Below, piece after piece: positions 22,373 to 33,740 of a DNA stretch of 64,000 nt (within the stretch, counting starts at the first letter, position 1; each line of letters starts with the position of its first letter). Source of the DNA: Dendrobium chrysotoxum (lineage: Eukaryota > Streptophyta > Magnoliopsida > Asparagales > Orchidaceae); NCBI GenBank assembly GCA_019925795.1, contig CM034313.1:91667663-91731662 (forward strand), given 5' to 3'. The translations under genes were made by a program, and so were the position numbers. The notes below the pieces were generated by a model. That model saw nothing but the letters and a program-made list of their open reading frames with translations, searched no databases and was not told the origin of the DNA.

Positions 22373-24118
22373 TGACTTTAACGTCGCCCCGATGATGGCC
22401 GCGTTGACAGGAAATCTCAACCTGAGGGGTTAAATCTCAAAATCAAATAAAAGATTGAATTCATGAAATGAAATATATCACTTAAAAACTTAAAACTAAA
22501 ACTCATCCACCTCTCGCAACCGTTTGTCGGGGGTGATAAATTTGAAATTAACCTCAGCTCACAAAGAGCGAATGCGTGTCGGGTGTATCGCTAAAGTTCA
22601 TCCTCAAATAGTCTCTTGCCAGTAGGGACGTGACATGTGCCCTCTGATCAGGTGGTTCTGCCGCTAAATGACATTATTATATTACGATCACGGCTAAAGC
22701 CCGTATGTTCCCTAACTGCGTCAAACCCTTGAGTTATGAATCATAGGGTATATTCGATAGGCATAAAGCCCTCTGTTAGCTAAGGTGGATTCTGATATAT
22801 TCCCTTAGACAAACACTAACCTAGGTCTACAAGGTATTCATGGACGAAGCAACCCATGGATGCCGACAAGGTGCCTTCTGTCAGGTTGGGTCGACTACCT
22901 CCTCTGACTAAGTAGACCAGGGATCATGACAGCCCAGGACGATGGAACCATGAGATCTTGATCGGGCTCGTCTTCATTCCCCCCACTATCAGTTTTAAGT
23001 TCGTAGTGATAATTTCTAAATTATGGTGATAAATTCAAATCTCAAATTCAAACCTTAAAATTGTTGCTATTATACGTTAGATTTATAAGCTATGCGACCT
23101 CTTTAATAACTAGCATTAATCGAAAGTTCTCTCTTCTTATCAGGAGGGGTAATTAACTATAGGGGCTTGTGCCTATAGGAAACCAGAACTCAGATTATAA
23201 AGTCTTCGCAAAATGAGGGCGAAATCTCTGGGTAGTGTCTTATTTAAAACCCAATCTGACTTCTGAAAATTCACCCGGAACCTACTCTTGTTAAAACTCT
23301 CCACCGTCATCATAAACAAATAAGAAAAGAGACCGATGGCACGGAGAGGCCGGGGCGTATCATTGTGGAATTTTCGGAGCCCACATTTTCTTATGCAAAT
23401 GCCACATTTATCTCCTATCAATCATATCATTATTACTGTACAAGGCAATGTCATGTATGAAATGCAACAAAATATTCAAATCTATAAAAGACAGAAAAAT
23501 CTATACAATATCCTATAATTCCTGAAAATCACAACTTCTATTTTACATAGTGAAATTCGATAATATTATTGTCAGAATGTCCATAAATATGTATCTATCG
23601 TATACAAAAAGTTATACGGTAAAAACTCGATAAATTAGGAGAAAATTTAGTTTTATCGATTTATGAGAGAAGAAATCCCTTAAACTCAAAATCATTGAAA
23701 ACTAAAATGAAAATTGGATTACTTATAACGATTAGAAGAAATCTTTGAATAAAATCAATGGACTAAAATGCCCTGAAAACTGCTTCTCTCTCTTCCCTCT
23801 CTCTTTTTTCTCCTCTCCCTTCGGGTTCCTTCCCCGGCAAGCGTGAGTGAGGGGAGAAGGGTGAGTGCATAGGAATTTTATATATTTATTGGTTAGCGCC
23901 GCAGTGCTCAAATCCAACGCCTGATGTTAAATCCAAAATTACTGTAGAACGAAGACTCAGGCGCTGCAGCGGCATTTTCTGGTGCCGTCGTGGTCCAGAC
24001 CCCAGCGCCCTGGCGCTCAAATGTGAGAACTGGTTTAGCCGGTTCAACTGAATCGGCTTCTTCCCGATAACAGAGGGCAATCCGAGCCGAACGAGCGGAC
24101 GAAGCCGCAACCCAGTCA
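22373..24118. repeat. Probable LTR, same family as 39837-41610
   Basis: The left end (TGACTTTAACGTCGCCCCGATG) resembles the first 40 bases of the solo LTR at 34652. The right part (about 23600-24118) matches about 41160-41560 in order: a CTCTCTTCCCTCTCTCTTTT stretch, CCTTCCCCGGCAAGC, GCGCCGCAGT and TTACTGTAGAAC. It ends CCCAGTCA. No target duplication is visible, so the borders are approximate. Confidence 0.45.
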
Positions 24119-26505
24119 TGACGTTCATTTATTTTTATCTCATTCCAATTCTCTCCATCGTAATTGTATGAGACATCACTTAATTGTTCAAATGTTGTAA
24201 TCTTGCCTCAAATTATGAAGAAAGACAAATGTTTGTAAACTTCAACCTAAATAGTTGAACTACTTCAACTAGGCTAGGCTTCATGTCTTTTTTCTTTCAT
24301 GATTTTTGATATAAAAAATCTAGCATCTTCAATGTGTTGTTCATTTATTTGTGTGTGGCTTTTTGTGCAATGCTAAAACCATGGTTTAAAAAATTGGACC
24401 ATGCCAGCTTGTCCGATCGATTCAACCATAAAATTGGTCTTCCTACTAGTTTGATCTGAAACTAAAATTGCTTTCACACATAATCAATCAGAACCAGACT
24501 AAATTGGGGATTGAACCGGACAACTTGTGAATCGATCTGAATTTTGATGAAAGGTTTGGATTACAAAATTATTTAAATCTATATACATTAATTTTAACTA
24601 GAATGTTTTATAAATATAGGAAGAGATGTATGTGAAATTTCTTCTAATTTTGATTGTCATTAACTTTCCAATCTAGTGGTGGTACTCTATATATTCTTTC
24701 AAGCTTTTGTATAATTATATCTATGTATAGAGAAAATAATCAAAATATCATGTCCCAAAAAATTGATTTAGAATCATATTCAAAATATTGAATGGCGATT
24801 ATCCTGATTTAGAAAATTATCTATTGAATTGGTGAAAATGTTATTATTGAATCATCATTATGTAATCTAAATCATATTATGATAATTTTAATATTTATTA
24901 TATCATCCTGTTCAACTTTTGAACATTAAAAGTTAAAACTCTCTTTTTTGTTCAATGTCTTATCTGATTTTCAATAACCTGGCTATGGCTATAAATTGCA
25001 TTTTTATTCTACTATCATCAAAAATATTTTAGCATACTATAGGGCTTAAGGCTTTCCTGTTTTTGCCAGTGTAGAGTGAATAAGTTTGATAGGACTTAAC
25101 TGTTAAGAGATTAAAATAATAATAATCTTATCATTCATATTTCTTTTTAAATAGATAGGAAAGCAATTTGCTATATATTAAAATTTAGTAACCCTTCCAA
25201 CAGGGTATAGAAGGTGAGCCCTAGGTGCTTATGGTGATGCCTCGGGACAAGTGCCTCCCTAACTACTTCAGGGCATATTTTTTTGCCCCGCCCTGTGGGG
25301 AGCCCTAAAAATGCCTTCTAACACTGCTTTTCTTATTTGAAAAACTTGGGCAATTAGATGGCAGAAAAGTGGGAATGTAACTTCAGCCTACAGACAGAAC
25401 TTTAGGTCCAAGTACCTTATCACAGCGCAATATTTAATAATAGAGAGATTTTATCGAATGCAGAGATATCAGTGCATCTTTGAAGAAGATGAGTTGCTTG
25501 CAGTAAGACCCAGAAAAAAAAAAACGCCCATGAATTGAATTATTAATATGTTTACCTGGCATTTTCTTCCTTAGAGATATCAGTGCATCTTTGAAGTTTA
25601 GAGAAAAAGGTATCTTTTCAATGCACACATGCACTAACAAGTTGAACGTGCATTATCCTTTATTTCAAATCAAGAATATTATGCACCCTGATTCCTTTAA
25701 TGCTAAAATAAGATGGCTCCCCTCTTTATAACAAAAAGAAGAAAGACTAGCCAGAAAGTATAAATTTTTTTTTCAAACCATCTTTAAATGTTGATTCATC
25801 GACAACTAGCATAAAACTTGTCGAACAATCATGACATAAATCCTTTAATATGTTGGTGTCATTATATCTTTAAATGTTGACCCATGATCAAATCTATGTG
25901 GTGCATTTTATTCACAAGACAAAAATTTAGGCTCCATAACCTCTACAAATCTAAATGAACTACAATCCCATTCATTTGCACGTGACATCAAAGCATTAAT
26001 AATTTGAAAAAAAAAATTCGGGTTGGAGTTTTGTCATGAATTTTAATATTTGTGAGAATTTAATTAATGGAGATAGGAGGATGGCGGTTCTAAAATAAAC
26101 AATATTTGAGTTTTGGACAAGAAATTGCCCTTAAATTATTGCTTTCCTATTAGTTCATTTTCATCTTGTATTTACTTTAGTTTTTCCAGTCTTGGTTCCG
26201 TAGCGTTTGCTGCTTAGCAATAAAGCAACTTTTATAGGCATAAATGCATGAGGAACTACAACTAAGCAGACTTAAAAAGATACTTTCGTGGGCTGTTCTG
26301 CTGATGATATTTTCAATCAAACAAATGAAAGCTTGAGAATCATATTTACTTTCTACATGTTAAAGATGCAAACTTCTTTTTCTTTCTGATTCAGTTATAA
26401 GCAGTGACGTTCTTTGTCAATCCCAATATTAAATGACTGTTATCCTCATGCCCTTGGAATGTTCATGGAAGTTTCTTCTGACCAGTAATTCCATGGCTTT
26501 TGCAG
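24119..26505. other. Intron sequence with minor repeats
   Basis: This is the right part of intron 3. It holds diverged dispersed repeats at about 24370-24560 (ACCATGGTTTAAAA and GGACCATGCC) and 25205-25310 (GGTGAGCCCTAGGTGCTTA, CTTCAGGGC), a third copy of part of the GTCCCAAGTC repeat at 25795-25860, and a 24-bp exact direct repeat (AGAGATATCAGTGCATCTTT) at about 25463 and 25574. Nothing coding is visible. Confidence 0.45.
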
Positions 26506-26731
26506 GGACTGATGGACCATTATGTAGAGATCGCTGACTACTTCAACCGCAAGGATGTCTCTGCAATTCTTCTATTTAGGAGAAATCATCTTCGACGGTT
26601 GGTCTCTTTACTCGCAAACATTCATGATCAAAAGGCCAAACAATTGAATGGAACTCATGTAGCTCATGTGCATTCTAAAGATGAGGTATAAAATTCTTCT
26701 TTACTCTCTGATGTATAAAATTTCATACGTC

Positions 26732-27008
26732 GGGCTTATTTGGAGCGGCTGTAGCTTTCTGTAAAAGTAGTTGTAGAATTGTTACGGAGAAAGCATAATT
26801 CTTGAAATTTATTGTAGGTATTATAAATTTATCCCATTTGAAAAAAATTTGACAATAGCTTACTTACAGCTTCTATGCTCTAGCAAATTTGATTGATAAA
26901 AACTTTTTCTCACCACTTAATTATTCAAATCAGTAATAAAGTTGTAGCTTAATAAAACCGTGACAATTTTTTGAAAAGCAATTGTGAAAAACTGCCCCAA
27001 ATGAGCCC
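26732..27008. mobile_element. MITE of about 277 bp
   Basis: The ends GGGCTTATTTGGAGCGGCTG and the reverse complement of CTGCCCCAAATGAGCCC form terminal inverted repeats of about 18 bp. It lies in intron 4 of the sulfotransferase-like pseudogene. The type resembles PIF/Harbinger MITEs but no clear target duplication is visible. Confidence 0.5.
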
Positions 27009-27179
27009 TTAATAAGTTATTTTCTAACGTCTGTTCCCTCGATAAAATGGTCATGAAGGCAGATATCCTTGCAAGGTTCAAGCCCAAGTTAGATATCCAA
27101 CATTTAATGAATACAATGCAAGACATGAACAAATGGGCTACTGATGCTTTGCAAAGCTTCAGGAGCTGCCGCCACATGG

Positions 27180-27182
<3 letters not shown>

Positions 27183-27212
<30 letters not shown>
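27183..27212. repeat. TA microsatellite disrupting an exon
   Basis: A run of alternating T and A starts exactly where the sulfotransferase-like reading frame should continue after RHMVLY. Confidence 0.8.
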
Positions 27213-27217
<5 letters not shown>

Positions 27218-27594
27218 TGTTTTTCTTTAATAATATATATATTATATTTATTCAGTTTAGATCTGCTTTTACATCAAAATCCAGCTTGAGCAGTAAAACA
27301 AGCTTGAGTGGATTATCTGATGTAGTTTTTCTTGAGGGTTGAGCTTTTGTCATTATGTTTCCAGCCTTATTAGTGGGAGTGTTTTTTGGGGAAACTGGGG
27401 AAATGTAAGGCTGATTTTAACTATACCCAATTAATGAAACTTGCATATTTTATGAATTTCTAAAATATTTTGTAAGTTGTATAGTTTAGGCATCAAGTGT
27501 AGACAACTTCTCGCATTTCTGGGAGGTATTGATGGAATCATTTGTCACCGATGTTGAACATTGTCTATGTTGAGTGTAGACTAAGATTTTGTTT

Positions 27595-27703
27595 GGGATG
27601 ACTTTTTTATTGCTTCTTAAAGTAGTTTTATAGTATAAAAATTAAAAATTTGTACTAAAAAATGGTTTTAAGAAGCAATAAAAAAGCCGTCCCAAACGAA
27701 CCC
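27595..27703. mobile_element. MITE, Tourist-like family, TAA duplication
   Basis: A 109-bp near-perfect foldback. The ends GATTTTGTTTGGGATGAC and, reversed, GGGTTCGTTTGGGACGGC match the family at 48427 and 63627. It is flanked by TAA on both sides (27592-27594 and 27704-27706). Confidence 0.75.
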
Positions 27704-27984
27704 TAAGTAGTTTGATTTATTTTCAATGTGTGCGACATAAGAGATTATTTATTGGTCTTATTTTCTATTGTATATTTGTATAAAAATGTGTTTTGACTAA
27801 AAATCATAATATGTTGTGGTTATAGCATTGTTATGTTGGAATATTTGAGTAGTTGAGGGAGTTTATTATCTTAATATTGAATAAAAATTTTATACAGATA
27901 AATCAAGGGCAGCTCATAAGAGATATAAGATATTTTATGTGAAATTTTAGAATTGGGAGAAACACAAAGGATACATTACTCACA

Positions 27985-28165
27985 ACCATTGTTTTGAAGC
28001 CGGACCGGACCGACCGGTTCAACTGGGACCCAGTTGGCCGATCGGTCTGAATTTTCTCTAAAACCGGCTTCGCATTGACTGAGTAAAATCGGTTCGAATC
28101 GGCAGTCGAACTGCCAAACTATGAACCAGTGCCAGTTTTTAAGAACCGGCAAACCGGTCAAATTA
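27985..28165. repeat. CCGG-rich dispersed repeat
   Basis: GAAGCCGGACCGGACCGACC to AAGAACCGGCAAACCGGTC has several short CCGG inverted motifs and compositional contrast with the AT-rich flanks. It looks like a small non-autonomous DNA element, but the ends are not certain. Confidence 0.4.
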
Positions 28166-28412
28166 TGATCTAATTTATATAATTAAATAAATTTAATATA
28201 TTTATTTTTTATAATAATCAATTTTTAAGGGGAGTGAACAACCGGAGAAGAAGATGGACGAGTCGAGCCATAGGGATCAGATCATGGGAGGCGAACGAAA
28301 GAAAGATGGGATTTTCACCCTCGATACATGAGCGAAATATGGAGCGATCACGACAACTGCTACACTGGAGGAGGAAGAAGCTATTGGGCGGTGGTGATCC
28401 TAGGTTTGAAAG

Positions 28413-28844
28413 TTGAAGATGCGAATGATTGAGGAGAAGAAGATCGAGAGTTCAATAAGTGAAACACAAGCTGCTTCTGCGGATAAACTAATCGACAAGG
28501 AGAAATATGTGAATAAAAAGGGCAAAGAAATAAACTTGCAAAGTCAAGATGATGGTGCTGGCCAACACTTAATTCCTGTGCAAAGTGATTCTGCCGAGAC
28601 ATCCACATCCCAAGAAACTATATTTTCAAAATCCAAAAATAAAGATTTGAAAGACATTGAAACCAAACCAACATTTGAGAATGAAAGAAAACTAGTAAAA
28701 GTACCTTTGGTTTCTACTGGTGAGGATATTTTTGAAGATGGAAATGTTGAGGTTGAGACACAAGAGGTAGCTAATACAGAGATCTCAAAGGACAATTTTG
28801 ACATCGAATTGATTAAGTCAGAAGTTTCAAAGGATGAAATTTAG
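28413..28844 (+). CDS. Acidic open frame in gypsy copy 1, unknown
   Basis: An open frame of 143 codons rich in E, K, D, S and T, with no transmembrane segment or recognisable domain. It directly precedes the TTI1-like region and ends at a TAG shared by both element copies. The counterpart in copy 2 (about 37249-37667) is interrupted by stops and small deletions. It may be gag-derived, part of the N-terminal TTI1 region, or another captured fragment. It is probably not a functional gene. Confidence 0.35.
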   Translation: MKMRMIEEKKIESSISETQAASADKLIDKEKYVNKKGKEINLQSQDDGAGQHLIPVQSDSAETSTSQETIFSKSKNKDLKDIETKPTFENERKLVKVPLVSTGEDIFEDGNVEVETQEVANTEISKDNFDIELIKSEVSKDEI

Positions 28845-30520
28845 ATTGAAACTGCTGATGCACTTGCTTTTTTCTTTCTGGGTATGGTTAGTGGCTTCAC
28901 AAAATCTTTGCTTGTGACGAAGAATATGATAAGTGGAGCTGCAGGAAATGTTGGGAGCATTGAACATGCAGTTCTTGGGTTATCTAAGTTCTTGATAGTA
29001 GTTTTAATGGATAATGTAAACCTTAGTGGGTTGCAAATGTCCACTAGTGAGATTACATGCAGTTATCAGTAAAAGAATGGATCAACCCAAACAGTCCTGG
29101 ATGTGATCCGTCAATTGCCTGCCAGTCTTCATAATCAATCAAAAGATTCAGTGTGTTAATCAATACAGACTCAAAAAAAAAAAAAAAAAAAGACTACATG
29201 AAACTTTCTCTGGAGCAAGGTTTTTATATGTGCAATGGACAAAGGATTGGGTAGATCAAATTTCTACTCATGTTGATAAGTTATGGTCTGCCACCTTTCC
29301 GCATCTTTGTGTTCATCCTGCTGAGAAGGTTAGGAAAGCACTTGTTGATGGTATCATGGGCCTATTGTCATACTGCACTTTTACTTTGCAGAGGAGCAGC
29401 TTAATGCTTTTAGGGTGTTTGTGTGTTCTTGTTTGTGATGATTTAGATGTTGTGTCTAGTGTGGCTGAAGATTCTCTCAATTCTCTCTTTATTTCTGGCA
29501 AGAAAATTTTAAGAGAAACTGACTTTTCTAAATTATTTATGAGCTTACTAGAAAGAGTTTCGAAAATGGTTCTAAGAAGTGAAGAAGTAGCTGCACTCTC
29601 ACATGCACGAAGATTGCTTGTATTAATTTATTATGCATGCCCAGAGCTTGTAGATGATCACTTTTTTGGCTCACCTATGAAGGCAGCTCATTTCTTGGAT
29701 TTTTTTTATGCTTTCTTTTTGTAACAATTTACAGTTTAGTGGCTCCATTGATAAGTTAATTTCATCTAAACCACTCTCAGTGGGTAACCTGCTCTCAATT
29801 GCTGAGCTGAGGGCTAGCTCTCTTTCTAGTGGTGTAAGCCATGTTATTAATGGTGATGATTTGCCTCTCAGTTGTCCATGGAAAGTCCTTCAGAGAACAT
29901 GCCCAGTGAGTATGAGTTTCCTCGCATGCTTGCTTGGTTCTTAAATGTTGGGAGTTAAAAATTTGTACCTGGTTCTTGCCAGAATTCTTAGACTCGCTAG
30001 TCTATCAGTGGCGGCAGGGAACAGAAGCGATGTATCTTTATTGGGCCTCATTGATAATCTTTTGGAACATGTGAGGAAACTCATTTCTAAAGTTAGAATG
30101 AAAGGATACAATAAAGAGGGCTGGCAATCTTGGTATTCCCAATGTGATTTTAAGGACAGCTACTCCGCTAGACAAGTATGACAGTTTGTGTGTTAAATGA
30201 AATAATATACGGATTTGCAGATCATCAAGTTAGTTCATGTTTGAAATTATTCAAAACTGAGAAGAATGTTGAAGAAGCTCTAAGAAAGGAATTTGTTTAT
30301 GATAGAGATCTACTTTCTACTTCCAGAAAGTCATCCTGGAAAGTTCATCAAGGGAAGGACGCCAGAGAACACGTAATTCATTGTGTTGGGAGTATTCTAC
30401 ATGAGTCTACAACATCTGAAATATGGGAACTCCCTGCAGATCCAACTTCTTCGCCTCTAGAACATGACTCAAAAACAAATCTATCGTTGTATATTTTTAG
30501 GGATTCTAGAATGCTCCACC
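28845..30520 (+). pseudogene. TTI1: Captured TTI1-like (TELO2-interacting protein 1) coding region, copy 1
   Basis: The translated pieces follow the plant TTI1 ARM-repeat protein in order: ADALAFFFLGMVSGF near 28856, KDWVDQISTHVDKLW with FPHLCVHPAEKVRKAL near 29240-29340, LMLLGCLCVLVCDDLD and SHARRLLVLIYYACP, then GSIDKLISSKPLS, EYEFPRMLAWFL, VRKLISKVRMKGYNKEGWQS and LFRDSRMLHQ-like ends near 30500. Real TTI1 acts with TEL2 and TTI2 in folding of PIKK kinases. This copy has many stops and frameshifts and an A run at 29168-29190, so it cannot be translated. It reads through without visible introns, so the source may have been an mRNA, but the intron positions of the parent are not known to me. 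Confidence 0.7.
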
Positions 30521-30606
30521 AAAAAGATGTGAAGGAGATGATGACCAGCTGTGATATCAGTCAAAGGCACAAATACATGGTGATGGCTCTAAGAGAGCTT
30601 CTAGAT

Positions 30607-30660
30607 GGACAATACCTTCATTCCACCTTGAGGACAAGGTGGCTCTTTGGGAGGGGAGTA
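30607..30660 (+). pseudogene. Gypsy polyprotein C-terminal end and polypurine tract
   Basis: In one frame IPSFHLEDKVALWEG matches the typical C-terminal end of plant Ty3/gypsy polyproteins, which read FPxFHLEDKV followed by G-rich codons. The G-rich stretch TTTGGGAGGGGAG that encodes it is a good polypurine tract just before the LTR. Confidence 0.55.
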
Positions 30661-30663
30661 TTG

Positions 30664-30973
30664 ATATGCTTGGGGCTTGTGGGCCCCAGGGGAGCTATAA
30701 TTCATTATGTAAGGAGGAGGAATCAAGGGGAAGCTATTTAGGAAGGCTCTTAATCAAGAGAGAGCTATTTAGGAATGTTCCTAATTAAGGGGAAACTTTT
30801 TAGGAAGGTTTCCAATTATGTTTATTATATGTTTGGAATGATTTAATTAGGGAGGTTTTATTAGGAAGCTTCCAATTATATTTATTATATGTTATGAAGG
30901 ATTGAATTAGAGAGGTTTTAATTAGGAAGCTTCCAATTATGTTGCTTATGTGTTATAGCTATTTAAGGGGGAG
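30664..30973 (+). repeat. LTR of gypsy copy 1, left part
   Basis: It matches the LTRs at 34470-36605 and 39356-39724. It holds about three imperfect tandem units of about 66-75 bp, each with AGGAAGCTTCCAATTATGTT or a close variant. It is cut at 30973 by the next element and continues at 34447. Confidence 0.6.
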
Positions 30974-31226
30974 TGTGATGTAAAACCATGCAAGGAGTTC
31001 ATAAGAATTAAAATTTTAATTGGCAAAGTATCCCAAATGATAACTTATTATGATACGTTCAAAGTGATTAAAGAACCTTAGTTTCCACTTGCTTAGGCGA
31101 ATGAGTACATGAAAGATAACCAAATCTCGTTGGATAAGACAAAGGTAAAAGTAATACTACTTGCTCTTGAAACAACAATCCAAAATTTAATAATGAGAAT
31201 TTCACCTTGAAAAACTAATCACTCGG

Positions 31227-31538
31227 CTAGACTAGGCTTGGTTTGGAGAAGATATTCCACACTAAAATTGAGATCACCACGAAGAAGATGGTTCCGACGA
31301 TCTTTGCCCACGGAAAAGTAGCTGGTGGTGGAGGTGGTGGTGGATGGCCGACGATTATCCACGGGTTCGGACGGATGTATGCTTCAAGTGACAACGCCAA
31401 TAGGTAGGTGATGCGGTTGACGTAGTCTCCAACGTTGTCTTCGTTTCCAAAGTGCAATTCAAAGAAAGGTGACTCCAAGATGATCACCCTACCTTGTTCA
31501 TCCATAACCAAACCATGATCGTGGTCGGGATCCGCCAT
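31227..31538 (-). CDS. Small ORF of left arm, 103 aa, C-terminal membrane segment
   Basis: An ATG-to-stop frame of 103 codons. Its N-terminal part (GLVMDEQ, LESPFF, VGDYVNRI) aligns with the 108-codon ORF of the right arm (GLVLDDQ, LRSPFF, VEEYFERI) without large gaps. A WxxVG motif and a proline-rich linker ending in PPAT or PPPAT are also shared. The C-terminus here has a hydrophobic stretch of about 20 residues (residues 77-97, IVGTIFFVVISILVW) that could span a membrane. Conservation of the protein frame in two diverged arms suggests it was once under selection. I know no family with this signature. Confidence 0.5.
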   Translation of the reverse strand: MADPDHDHGLVMDEQGRVIILESPFFELHFGNEDNVGDYVNRITYLLALSLEAYIRPNPWIIVGHPPPPPPPATFPWAKIVGTIFFVVISILVWNIFSKPSLV

Positions 31539-32415
31539 GTGAGAACATCGGACGATCGTGGGAGAGGTTTAGTGGAAGATTATCCGGTTAGAGAGGAAGA
31601 GGGAGGTGGGCGGCGGCTTGAAGAGGGAGAAGGGAGAGGGGCGGCTAGGGTTAGAGGAGGAGTTAGGAAAAATATTAAATCTAAAATAAATTTCAGATTT
31701 AAGTGGATTTGGAGGGATTTTAATTTGAATTTGAATTCAAATCAATTAGTAATTAGGCCTTAATGGAGCATTAATGGGGGGATGCCCATGTTGGGGCCGG
31801 CGGCATGGAGAGAGGAAGAGGGGGTTAGGAGGGATTGTGTGGGTTTCCAAATTGAGATCTCTAATTGGGAAATAATAATTCAATCCAATTTAATTCAAAA
31901 TCAAATTGAGACTAAATTTAAAACTTTCCTAATTTAGCTTGGTTAATTTAGGAAACTATTTGAAATTCAAAATTTGAATTTCAAATGAAGATAAATTATT
32001 TCCAAAACAGCCACAACTAAATTAAGGAAGAATTAATGACGGATTAACTCATCATCCAAGGCTTTGGACAAGAGGGGAGGGGCGGCGGTAGGCTTGGGAG
32101 AGGGAGAGGGCGGCCGGTCCAAGGGAGGATGGGTGGAGGCGGGCGGATTTTGAGTGGGGCTCGGGTGGGGTGAAGGGGAAAGGTGTTGGGGTGGTTAGCC
32201 GATGTTGTGGGGGAGACAGAAGAATAGATAAGAGAAATAAAAAAAAAATAAAGAAAACAAAACCACGAACCGAGGACTCTTCCACCGGTTGATGGGTATT
32301 TCGATTGCTCTCTCCTAGAGCTCTCTTTCTCTCCACTAGTGCTCACATAAGATGAAGAAGAAGACAAAGGGAAATTTTATAAATCAATCATCATCTCATA
32401 CAATGCAAGGGGCCT

Positions 32416-32427
32416 CATATAAATAGG
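32416..32427 (-). promoter_or_regulatory. TATA-like box of left arm
   Basis: On the minus strand CCTATTTATATG lies about 210 bp from the axis hairpin, at the mirrored position of GGCTATTTAAAG in the right arm. Support is positional. Confidence 0.4.
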
Positions 32428-32562
32428 CCAAAGGAAAAAAATAAAATACTAAAGTGCCCTTGGGCTACAACATAGACTCAACTCCTAGTAGGGGTACAAT
32501 AGGAAAACTCGAAGCAAAATACATGAATAGAAAATACATCAAAAATATAAACTCTGAATCGT

Positions 32563-32695
32563 GGCCATCGATCTACGATTCTTCCGTCGGTACACATGTC
32601 GGAATCTCGGGTCGATGTCCTCATCAGAGTGATGAGGACATCTCTACATGGAAAGTTTATCGAAGACGTGGTCGTCGATCTACGGCCACGATCGA
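32563..32695. repeat. Palindromic centre of inverted-dimer element
   Basis: GATGTCCTCATCA and its exact reverse complement TGATGAGGACATC are separated by GAG (32615-32643). Outside this, TCGTGGCCATCGATCTACGA near 32563 mirrors TCGTCGATCTACGGCCACGA near 32675. It marks the symmetry axis of the two arms. Confidence 0.75.
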
Positions 32696-32836
32696 GTCCT
32701 TATATTTTGAGTCTTGTTGTGTCTTTGTTTTATTTCATTAGTTCTATGTTTTATTTCCTGTTTTACCCCTTATGCAAGGGTGGATTGTTTGTAAGCCCGG
32801 AGGGCATCGTTGTCTTTATGTTATGTCTTTGTGTGA

Positions 32837-32848
32837 GGCTATTTAAAG
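32837..32848 (+). promoter_or_regulatory. TATA-like box of right arm
   Basis: GGCTATTTAAAG is followed within 60 bp by a leader like that of an LTR R/U5 region. It mirrors the left-arm box. Confidence 0.4.
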
Positions 32849-33740
32849 ATCCTCTATGTATCTTTTAAGTTTAATGAATGATAAAAAGAAAATTTTCGGC
32901 GTTTTGTGTTCTCTTGTGCTTGAGAGTTGAGAGCTAGTGAGGAGAATCCCTAGGAGAGGGAAATTGGATCATCCACCAATCTTGGAGACGGCCGGATTCG
33001 TGGTTCTTCGTACCTACCTCCCTTACCTTCTTCTTTTCCCTCTACTCCAAACCGCCGGCCGAGAAGATCCTCACCCCAAAGCCGCCGCCCCACTTGCCTC
33101 CTCCTTCCATTACCCCACGGCCCAACCCTCCATGCCGCCGCCCCCTTTCCCTCTTGAATACACTAACCCCTCATTTACTTCTCACCTTTCCTAAATTAGT
33201 TTTCTATTTTAGGTAACTCAACTTATGAAAGAATTCAAATCTATTTGAATTTGAAATAGTTGCCTAATTTATGAATCTTATTTTTGAAAACTTCCTAATT
33301 TATGTCCTAATTGATTTTGAATTAATTTGGATGAATTCTTTCATTCCAAATTTAACTTATTGATTTATGGAAGCATTAAATAGTTCCCTAAATCCCTTCC
33401 CCTCTCCTTAATGCCGCCGGCCCCACACCATTGCCGCCGCCCCCTCTCTCCCCTTCTCTCTCTCCAATCCTCCTCCAATCAATAAAATCCTATTTCCTTT
33501 TTCTAATTCCTACCTAATTTCAAAATCTGAGAATAATTTCAGGTTTGGAAATTTTAAACTCTCTTAACCCTAACCCTAACTCTACAAACAACTCTTCCTC
33601 CCTATCCCTACCTTGGTCGCCCACTTCCCCTAGCCCTTCCTACTTGATTTTCAAAGGGAAACCTTTATTCCCTTGGGAGGAACCTTCAAGGACAACAAAG
33701 CCACGACATCCTCGCCCCACCTACTCCACAAGAAGCATGA

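Larger units (their letters stand above)
17452..27184 (+). pseudogene. Sulfotransferase-like (plant NodH-like P-loop) gene, decayed
   Basis: Exons 17452-17481, 18201-18443, 18533-18794, 26506-26685 and 27059-about 27184 match the plant family of Golgi-type sulfotransferase-like P-loop proteins in order. Exon 1 reads MSEYYCFFNK. Exon 2 gives a signal-anchor segment (LRMVVLATVVICSVYICF) and a YPKPKTYS motif. Exon 3 has the 5'-phosphosulfate-binding-type loop SMQRSGSGWFETLL. Exon 4 has the LLFRRNHLRRLVSLLAN block. All splice sites and phases fit. Exon 2 carries an in-frame TAA (18324-18326) and one extra base near 18369-18372 before the CHDP motif. Exon 5 runs into a TA microsatellite right after RHMVLY, where the family continues YEDV. 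The C-terminal quarter was not found anywhere downstream. Intron 3 is 7.7 kb of repeats. Confidence 0.8.
28222..30973 (+). mobile_element. Gypsy-type element copy 1 carrying TTI1 fragment (5' truncated)
   Basis: From 28222 (AGGGGAGTGAACAACCGG) this matches copy 2 from about 37049 almost base for base. It contains a gag-like leader, an acidic open frame, a decayed TTI1 coding region and, unlike copy 2, the end of a gypsy polyprotein (FHLEDKVALWEG at about 30621-30656). An LTR with internal tandem units follows. The LTR is interrupted at 30973 by the inverted-dimer element and resumes at 34442 with the GGGAG duplication. The 5' LTR and gag start are missing at 28222. Confidence 0.65.

Noticed and set aside
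27183..27289. Continuation of the sulfotransferase exon through the TA run
   Set aside because: The translated sequence becomes an IYIY repeat and never returns to family sequence.
29168..29190. Internal A run read as the poly(A) tail of a processed pseudogene
   Set aside because: TTI1-like coding sequence continues in order on both sides and the same place is A-rich in copy 2, so it is not a 3' end.
32044..32367. Minus-strand proline-rich open frames of 94-107 codons
   Set aside because: They lie in the C/T-rich leader of the left arm of the inverted-dimer element, upstream of the conserved ORF, and have no counterpart with conserved protein sequence in the other arm.
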